12,014 nt of DNA from Baffinella frigidus (lineage: Eukaryota; Cryptophyceae; Cryptomonadales; Baffinellaceae). Where the stretch lies: assembly GCA_026770585.1 (NCBI GenBank), contig MU646325.1, positions 282,637-294,650 on the forward strand. The letters run 5' to 3'. The position numbers and the translations under genes were made by a program. Below, piece after piece: positions 1 to 7,800 of this stretch (position 1 is its first letter; each line of letters begins with the position of its first letter). The notes under the pieces are model-generated. The model saw only the letters and a list, made by a program, of their open reading frames with translations. It did not search any database and was not told the origin of the DNA.

Positions 1-140
1 GTGTAGGGTGCAGGGTGCAGGGTGTAGGGTGTAGGGTGTAGGGTGTAGGGTGTAGGGTGTAGGGTTTGGGGTGTAGGGTGTAAGGTTTGGGGTGTAGGGT
101 GTAGGGTGTATGGTGTAGGGTATAGGGTATAGGGTAAGAG
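1..140. repeat. Telomere-like heptamer block, GTGTAGG variant
   Basis: The window opens inside a tandem array of seven-base units, mostly GTGTAGG with GTGCAGG and TTTGGGG variants. It is G-rich on the plus strand. The same variant reappears only at 8865-9127, so this version has been homogenised locally rather than being canonical TTTAGGG. Its left edge is outside the window. Confidence 0.9.
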
Positions 141-1104
141 CACCCGTCGGAAGTCCTCCATGCGACGGCTCACTTTCTCATGCCCAATCCCCGCAGTGTC
201 GCCCTTCTTCGTCACAGCGATCGGCCTGCGAAAAGAGGGTTTGCTCCCACTCTCAGGTCAGGTGTCACCCTCAACCTTATTCCCGAAACCTGCGAAAAAC
301 AACCCCACACGCGACAGCCGGGTTGACTCGGACATGCCCAATCCCCGCCAATCCCTTGTCACCTTTCTCCGTTACATCGACCGGCCTGCGGAAAGCAAGC
401 ACCCCCCATGTGTCAACCACCACGCGCGGTTTCCAGTAGCTGCGTTGGAATTCTCAACGGACCTGCACGGGCCCTGTAGGGTTCGTTGTAGGATTCGTTT
501 GAGAATCTCATAGTAAAACGGATTCAAGATGGAACCATGAACAGACACTGTAGTTTAGAAAGTTTCATCCTTCTTCGCCGTGTCACCTTTCTTCGTTTCA
601 GCTATCGGCCTGCGAAAATCACCCCTCCACACGTGACTCCGAGTACATGCGTGAGCTGTGTAGTCCTGAGAAGACTACCGCCCATCTCTGAGAAGACTAG
701 CACACATCTATGAGGGTACCCTGCGTTCGAGAAGTTTTCCGATAGGAGCCTAGCCACACAACGGACTACAAAGGGATTTTGTGAATACCCCAGAAGTGAA
801 TAATCCATAACCCCTACGGTAGGCAATACCGTAGGGACGTAGGGGGGGTTCCGACGGATAAGGTAACGGAAAGTCGGTGCGGTTCGGGCCAAACCCCCGT
901 TCGTAGCCCGCTGTGTGGACTGGCACGCATCTCTGAGAATGACCCGCATTCCAGAGTTTCCCGCAGGGAGCCCAGGCTGGGAGGGGAACAGACTTGGTCA
1001 TTCCCGTGCCGTTGAGGCCCAGCCCCCCCCCCTGTTTCCACCCCATTTTCGCCATCATCGCCTTAGCCTTGTCCAGACTCTTTTCGCCCGTTTCCTGTCG
1101 CGGG
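141..1104. other. Non-coding stretch with diverged short repeats
   Basis: I see no supportable gene in this 960-base stretch. Open frames exist but show no recognisable protein. It contains three diverged copies of a segment reading roughly CACCTTTCTTCGT, about ten bases, then ATCGGCCTGCGAAAA (cores at 221-230, 381-390 and 605-614). The first two copies also share a preceding ATGCCCAATCCCCGC. Around 645-960 the phrase CATCTCTGAGAA is repeated in two related contexts. The stretch looks like old tandemly duplicated intergenic or intronic DNA. Confidence 0.5.
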
Positions 1105-1206
1105 GTTTTGAGGGTTTAGGGTTTCGGGTTTAGGGTTTAGGGTTTGGGGTTTGGGGTTTGGGGTTTAGGGTTTAGGGTTTAGGGTTTCGGTTTTAGGGTT
1201 TAGGGC
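1105..1206. repeat. Interstitial telomere-like block (TTTAGGG type)
   Basis: About 100 bases of TTTAGGG and close variants (TTTGGGG, TTTCGGG), G-rich on the plus strand. It is bracketed by a short direct repeat, CCTGTCGCG(A)GGGG, at 1094-1105 and 1208-1221, as though the block had been inserted there with duplication of the target. Confidence 0.85.
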
Positions 1207-1820
1207 TCCTGTCGCGAGGGGAGTTATATTCTAGCTCTGCCTCAGTCGGGTTGACAGACTATTCTCAAGTTGATATGCTGTTTTTTTGGTACACGTTCAT
1301 CAACTTCGGAGAGGAGAAGAACTCTTTTCGCCCGTCTCCTGTCACGAGGGGAGTCGCCTCAATAAAATACATTTAGATCAGGACTCCGTACAAACGCTCA
1401 AGTACAAAGAGCATCTACATGAATTAAATGGAGCCCAGATTAAGGAGCCCCAATTGACTGAGACAGATCTAGATATTGGAGATGCCCCAACCACCGACCA
1501 TTTGATGGTAAGTCAGCTGGAGGGGGGAATTGATGAGAAATGGGAACAGGCTCGCAGGTGCCATACATCAACGTTTTCTTCTCGAGTTTTTTTTAGGTAG
1601 TCTAGCTCCGACGTAGTTTTTTTCTGGCTGGTCCTTAAAAGTATGTAAGAGCAGAAATCCAGTACACATGGGCGAATAGAAAGCCTTTAGGATGACGCAG
1701 AATAAAACTCAGAAAGAGCTAGGTAGTGGTGTTCCAGGGCCTACAGTTCACGGGGGAAGTCATTGAGATTCATATGGTGATGGGGGGACTCGAGCGGACC
1801 GTCTCCAACCCAGTACTTCA
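1207..1820. other. AT-richer stretch with one unidentified open frame
   Basis: No gene can be assigned. The plus strand is open from about 1286 to 1600 but has no ATG near its left end; the first ATG is at 1504. It encodes an acidic, hydrophilic peptide including DIGDAPTTDH and GGIDEKWEQARR, which I do not recognise. It could be a terminal exon or a decayed mobile-element fragment. Base composition is visibly more AT-rich than the neighbouring genes. The bases at 1456-1473 recur exactly at 4021-4038 inside intron 1 of the kinase gene. Confidence 0.35.
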
Positions 1821-2486
1821 TTAGATCAAACGCGGTGCTAGGGCAGTTGAGGATTGAGATTCGTTGAGGGGCGAGAGCGTTATGTTTCCCGGTCGGGGTT
1901 CGAGTTGCGGACGTACGCTCGGGTGCTTGCCCGTGCCCGCTGGCGGCAGCACACCCGCATCACGCATGCGCCGATCCCGCCATCTGTTGTTCTGCCGCAC
2001 AGTTCGCGGATCGTCGATCATGGTCCCCTCGCCGACCACGTTAGACTGTCGCGCCAGAGCTTCTGTCAGGGACTCGCTCGAGGCCTCCTCCCCCACGTCC
2101 TCATCGGAATCGTGCTGCCACGAGCTGGCCCCCTTGCTCTTCGCCACAGCGCCCAGCTCTACGATGGGCTGTTCCTTTCCTTTGCCCTTTCGCTTCTCGA
2201 CGCGCCCTTGCAGGACCGCAACCTCCTTTTCCTTTTCCTCGCCATCCGAGGCGTCTCGTGAGGGCTTCTTCTCGCGGCGTTTCTTCGTTTTCTTCTCCGA
2301 TGACTCCTTCGGGCGCCCGCCACCCCGAAGCTGCAGGCACGCCCCTGAAAACCCCCCCGAGTAGCCGCCGAGCGCTGAAGCAAGCGGCGCTGCAGAGGTT
2401 CGATCGTGCTGCCGGGATCCCGCTGGCACGGCGCAGAGGAGCACCGCTGCGGCTAGCCACGCGCGCACCACCCTCGACGTCCGCAT
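1821..2486 (-). CDS. Predicted secretory/complex-plastid-route protein with LRGGG motif
   Basis: Single-exon gene, 221 residues from the ATG at 2486. That start is preferred because the protein then begins with a classic signal peptide: MRTSRVVRAW, a hydrophobic core LAAAVLLCAV and a likely cleavage near PAGS (residue 24). The frame stays open upstream to 2699, but that extension would bury the signal. After the signal come a Gly/Ser/Ala linker and QLRGGG (residues 52-57), an LRGG element I associate with many secretory or organelle-targeted proteins of cryptophyte and pelagophyte algae (from memory). Next is a strongly charged Lys/Glu/Arg-rich stretch of about 60 residues, an acidic patch (DSDEDVGEEASSES), then IDDPRTVRQNNRWRDRRMRDAG, which may be the only folded or conserved part. 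No enzyme motif is visible and the function is unknown. It is transcribed divergently from the kinase gene with only 182 bases between the two start codons. Confidence 0.6.
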   Translation of the reverse strand: MRTSRVVRAWLAAAVLLCAVPAGSRQHDRTSAAPLASALGGYSGGFSGACLQLRGGGRPKESSEKKTKKRREKKPSRDASDGEEKEKEVAVLQGRVEKRKGKGKEQPIVELGAVAKSKGASSWQHDSDEDVGEEASSESLTEALARQSNVVGEGTMIDDPRTVRQNNRWRDRRMRDAGVLPPAGTGKHPSVRPQLEPRPGNITLSPLNESQSSTALAPRLI

Positions 2487-2668
2487 GCCTGGCGTTGGAC
2501 ACGGACACGAGGCTCGTGGAGGAGATGCACAGGGGCTCCTATGCGGTGCATGCATCGCCCTCCCCCCTCTGAATTCTGGTTTGCGGGTTCGTCTCGTAAC
2601 CTGAACGCTTTGACGCCCAAGGAGCGGTCCGGGCAGATTCATCGCTCCTTTGGGCGTTGGGTGCAGGC
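2487..2668. promoter_or_regulatory. Divergent intergenic region, putative bidirectional promoter
   Basis: Only 182 bases separate the start codons of the minus-strand LRGGG gene (2486) and the plus-strand kinase gene (2669), so both promoters and 5' leaders must overlap or lie here. No TATA box is obvious. The main structure is the inverted repeat at 2611-2658. Confidence 0.45.
2611..2658. repeat. Inverted repeat in the divergent promoter
   Basis: The arms are GACGCCCAAGGAGCG on the left and CGCTCCTTTGGGCGTT on the right. They are complementary except for a one-base indel, with about 17 bases between them. Just upstream of the kinase ATG and between two divergent genes, it could be a two-fold binding site for a regulator or a hairpin in the 5' leader. 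Either role is inference. Confidence 0.6.
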
Positions 2669-3412
2669 ATGGTGGCACGAAGGAGCAGGATCGGGGCACC
2701 CGGACACACGCTCCTCTCCCTCGTCATCCTTCTTTCCGTCTCTTCGGCGAATGCCTTCCTTTCGGTGTCACCACTCGCCTCGCAACTCTCCACCTCCCTG
2801 GGCAGGGCTCGGGGTCTCACCGCTGGCGGCGCATTTGAAGATGCGAGGCTTCGACCTGGGCGGCATCCGATGCACTGTTCGCCGCTTGCCGCGCCTTCGG
2901 GGGTCCGCGGGCTGATGGCACAGGTTCGCAACAGCCCGGGTGCTTCGGACGCAACTGGAGGGAGCAGGCGGCGTTCGCGCACGGAGGACGCACCGCCACC
3001 GCCTCCTGATGCTGAGGCCGTGAGACAGGAACGGTCTGCGACCATGACGCGGGAACGTTCTGCGATCAAATCGGCAGAGCCTGGTATTCGCACTCCGAGC
3101 CCTCCCAGGACGAAGCACTGGCGCAGAGCATTCGTTGTAAACATAGAGCTTCGGCGAGACTCCCAAGGCACGCGAGGTCGGACGCGTACAGGCCAGCCCA
3201 TAGGTCCAGAGCTCTGGTCGGCGCCTTTCGCTCTCGAACGGGAGCTCTTCCTGCTGAACGGCGCGGCGACTGTGTGGCGAAGTTCGTTGCTCCGCGATGG
3301 TGCACAATCGCTGATTCAAGGGTGGTGTGTTGCAGGGGCGCGGTACGACGTGATGGCGGCAGAGAAGTATTTCGAGGGGCGCATCTTCGAGGTCTGGCGG
3401 CGCGATCTCCAG
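2669..3412 (+). CDS. ABC1 kinase exon 1: bipartite plastid leader and N-terminal region
   Basis: Encodes 248 residues from the ATG at 2669 to the CAG|GTACAC donor. Residues 1-29 form a signal peptide (basic start, then [12 protein letters not shown]), ending SANA|F. The Phe at the predicted cleavage site followed by a Ser/Arg-rich, acid-poor stretch is the bipartite leader of red-derived complex plastids. Residues about 60-200 are low-complexity Arg/Ser/Pro-rich and look disordered. The tail ([11 protein letters not shown] then EVWRRDLQ) matches the start of the ABC1 domain. A possible internal acceptor (TTGCAG at 3330-3335) just before the conserved part leaves open a hidden intron that would remove some of the low-complexity stretch. 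Confidence 0.8.
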
Positions 3413-4740
3413 GTACACATTGCATTTGGCAAACCGGCGATCCCTCTTTCATGAATTCAGAAACCAGAAATCAGGTACTCCCCCCCGAGTACTGCACCCA
3501 CGATCCCCTCCTGCAACAACTCCTGTCTCTGCCTGACTCGCGTTGGCTGATGGTTTTCACTCCAGAAGTTGACGGGTTTGCACCAAAACCTCGGAAGAAT
3601 TGACTTGCAGTCTCGTCAAATCGACGAGACCAAATCGTGTGGGACAGAGCTAGAACTCGGCCTGCGATCAACACACCTCCAGGGTGCGACCAGGCGCGGG
3701 ACGGTCCTTTGCGAGTGCCAACACTCGATGGACTTGTGGTGTGAATGATTCAGTAGATTCTCTCACTCGGGTGGTTCGACTATTCGCAAGGTGACATCCT
3801 GGGTTTGCAGTTCACATCCGTCAGATTTGACGGATAGAGGTCAGACAACCCGCATAACGCATGGCGTGCGTTCTGAAAGTGTGGGCGGCGCCACTCGAGT
3901 TGCCCAATGTTAGGCATGACCCCCCCCGCCCCACCTCGGCCTGCGATCAACTCACTTCACTCGGGAGGGCTGGTGGTGGCGATGGTGTCTTTTTGGCAGA
4001 TTTCGGTCCGAAACCAAATAGACTGAGACAGATCTAGAACCCTGCCCTGCCTGCCACACCTCGGCCTTCGTGATGGTTCGCTGTTGGGCAGATTTCGGTA
4101 CCGTTGACGCTGTATGTAAAAACCTTAACGGCCTGCGGTCAACAAACTTCACTCGGGAGGGCTGGTGGCGACCGTGGGAAGTCCGCTTTGGAGTCCTGGT
4201 GGACACACTTGACTCGAGAGGGCTGATGGTGACGGTTCTCGGGGGCAGATTTCGGTACCGTTGACGCTGTTCCTCGCGCGGGTGATCCTCGACGTTCTCG
4301 GCAGCAAGGAGGAGCTTATGCGCCCTCAGGTACCGACCGACCTGCCTTCGCCCCTTCGGAATCACATGTCTTGCTCGCTTCGTCACCCCCTCCATTTCAT
4401 ATAAAAAACTGTGAAGAGCTCTCTCTCTCTCTATGTTTCTCTCTGACACACACACACGGCGCCCGCAGAGGGCCAAAAAGTTCATGGAGCTGATCGCGTC
4501 CCTCGGCCCTGCATTCATCTTGCTCTCTCTCTTTATCGCTCTCGCTCACACACTCTCCCTCCCTCTCTCTCTCTCACACACACACACAATGAACTCTGAA
4601 GAGCGCCAAAAGAAAAAGGCCTGTGCAGCTGTCTCGTTCTCTAAGGATACTCAACTCTATCTCTGACACACACAGAGGGCCAAGGAGTTCATGGAGCTGA
4701 TCGCTTCGCTGGGCCCGGCATTCATCAAGGCTGGCCAGGT

Positions 4741-4805
<65 letters not shown>

Positions 4806-7800
4806 CGCTCTCTCTCTCTCAGTCTATTTGGGTGCACCGCTGTCGAGTCCCTTCCGAGTACACTGCCTGCCAAAAGTGTTTGCCAGAGTCAATCCGCAAG
4901 GAAACTTGGCAAACGTCGTTGCCACTGAGCGATTTTTTCATCTGAAGTTGAAAGTGTTTGATCAAGTCAATCCCCAAAGAAATCTGTCAACCTCAGATCA
5001 AAATCGCACGGTATTTTTTATATAAATAAATCGCCTTGCAGTGGAGTACCTCACAGAGCTTACCCCTGGACCGCTCGCAGGCACTCTCGAGTCGGCCGGA
5101 TCTTCTCCCGCCCGAATACCTGACAGAGCTGGTCAAGCTCCAGGATCGCGTGGAGCCTTTCGGAAATGAGGTACAAACCCCTACACCCAAACCCCCTGAA
5201 CCTCACACACTCGACACACAACCGAAAAATCTCTGGCTCAGGGCAGGGAGGTGAAGGAGGCAGCAGCGTTTCTTGCTCCCAAAACACGACCGCGGACAGC
5301 GCAGGGCTTGAGGGATTAGGGTGTAGGGTTTAGGGTCGGTCGGACCTGCTCCCGCCCGAATTCTTGACAGATCTTGTCAAGCTCCAGGATCACGTCGAGC
5401 CTTTCGGGAATGAGGTGCCACACCCTAAACTCCAATGCGTTACGAAACCCTGGATTCCAATGCGGTGCAAACCCCTGAGCTAAACCCCAACCCTGAACCG
5501 TAATCCCTCAAATCTGGTTTCATTTGAGGGCGATTGCTCCAATCCATAAACCCTGGACTGTACCCCAAACCCTAAACCCTGGACTAAACCCTAAACCCTA
5601 AACCCTAAACCCTAAACCCTAAACCCTAAACCCTAAACCCTAAACCCTGAACCCAAAACCCCAAACCCTGAACCCTAAACCCTAAACCCTAAATCATAAA
5701 CCCTACACCCTGAACCCTTCACCCTAAAGCCCAAACTCTAAACCCTAAAACCCTCTAACCCCTAACCCGCAAGCCCTAAACAGGAGGCGTTTCGGATCAT
5801 CGAGGAGCAGCTCGGCATGCCCATCAGCGAAGTGTTTGACAAGGTTTCGGGTTTAGGGTTCAAGGATTAGGGGTTAGGGTTTTGAGTATACTGTATACGG
5901 TATCGGGTGTAGGGTGTCAAGGGTTAGGGGTTACGGGTCGGGGGTTAAGGGTTAGGGGTTCAGGGTTAAGGGGTTAAGGGTTAGGGGTTAGGGGTAAGGG
6001 TTGAAGGGTTTAGGGGATAGCTCGGCATGCCGATCAGCCCAGTGTTCGACGAGGTTTCGGGTTTCGGGTTTAGGGGTTCGGGTTGAGGGTTTAGGGGGTA
6101 AGGTTTAGGGTATAGGGGTTAGGGGGCCGGGGGTAGGGTTGAAGTGTTAGGGGTTGGGGGTTGGGGTTAAGGGGTTAGGGGTTCGGGTTCAGGGGTTGGT
6201 GGTCAGCTCGGCATGCCGATCAGCCAAGTGTTCGACGAAGTTTCGGGTTTAGTGTTGAGGATTTAGGGGTTCGGACTTGGGGTTTGAAGTTGACGGGTTA
6301 TTGGTCAGCTCGGCATGCCAATCAGCCCAGTGTTAGCGAAGGTTTCGGGTTTAGGGGTTAGCGCGTGATGCCGGTCAGCCAAGTGTTTGACAAGGTCTAG
6401 AGTTAAGGATTTTGGGGGTAGGGGTTTGGGGTTAGCTCGGGGTAGCGATCAGCCAAGTGTTCGACAAGGTCCTGGGGTTAGGGTTCTGGGTTTCGGGTTT
6501 CAGGTTTGGGAGTTTGGGATCTGGGTTAACTGTTCAGGGGCCATCTCGTGATGTCCAGCAACCAAGTGCTTGGCACGGTGGGGGGGTTGCTCCCGTTTCT
6601 GCAACTGCTCTGAGTCTGATGGTTCCGCGGGCGTGCGGAACTATCCGACTAAGAAGAAGCCCACTCTTTCTCTCTCATGCGGGGGCCGACTCCAGGGTTT
6701 AGGGCTTAGAGTTTAGGAACCCCTACTCCCAACTACATCAAACCTAAAACCTAAAACCTAAAACCTAAAACCCAACACCTACAACCTAAAACCCCTAAAC
6801 TCAGGTGGAGCCAACTCCAGTGGCGGCAGCGAGCATCGGGCAAGTGTACAAGGGCTACTTGAAGACTGGCGAGGTTGCCGCCCCTCTCGTTGTCAGGGAC
6901 ACCTATGCCGTGTTTTGTTGTGTGTGTGTTTGTGTGTCTCGGTGTGTGTGTGGGAAGGGGGGGGGGGTAGAGCGCGAGAGAGTGAATGCGAGAGATATAT
7001 AGTGAACGAGAGCGAGTCAACTGTGCTGAAAGCAACCAGCTGGCCGGGACTTCAGAAAACTTACTTTGCACCCCCACCATTGCACCCCCTCCTTACACTG
7101 CCGTTGAGTCCTAAACCCCAAACCCCAAACCCCGAACCCCTAAACCCCAAACCCGAAACCCTAAACCCTAAACCCTAAACCCTAAACCCCAAACCCCAAC
7201 CCCTAATCCCTAAACCCTTACCTCTAAACCCCTAATACCCACCCCTCATCCCCAACCCCGAATCGCAGGCAGTAGCGATCAAGGTGCAGCGGCCGGAGCT
7301 GGAAGAGAAGATCGCGCTCGACATCTACATCCTCCGGCAGCTGTCAGGCCTGCTCTCGCAGCTCATCGCGATGCTGCGCCGGGACATCGATCTCCAGTCG
7401 GTGGTCGAGGAGTTCGGAAAGCTCATCTATGAGGAGATTGACTACCTCCAGGTCTGTCCTTCAACCCTGAAACCTAAACCCCACACCCCGTCTGTAAACA
7501 CGACTTGACTTCATCGCGGCTGTTGACTGAGCAGGACGGTTGACTAAGCACGGCGGTCGACTTATCAGAGGCAGTTTCTGGTTCCCACTGCTCTTCTTGG
7601 TACTGTCTGCCCGGATTAGTTGAGGCGATTTTCACATCTGTCGGCCGCGAGAAAGAACATGCATATAAACATTGCGAAAAGTTGACGATACTGGTACTGA
7701 ATCGTGGACTTTGGGCACTGTTTCATGATTTTCGTGGCCAACAGATGCTAACACCGCTCAAACTACCCGGACAAACCCTGTCCGGTCAGGTAACCAACCA

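Noticed and set aside
160-513. Plus-strand open frame of about 117 codons
   Set aside because: It covers two diverged copies of a repeated non-coding segment, the peptide shows no domain or leader, and the same repeat also occurs outside the frame.
602-1058. Overlapping minus-strand open frames
   Set aside because: Repetitive composition, several mutually overlapping frames, and no recognisable motif or splice context.
2539-3452. Long minus-strand open frames opposite kinase exon 1
   Set aside because: They are shadows of the GC-rich plus-strand exon, which has a leader, a family match and a proper donor.
4574-4873. Arg/Glu repeat protein on the minus strand
   Set aside because: It is merely the translation of the CT microsatellite.
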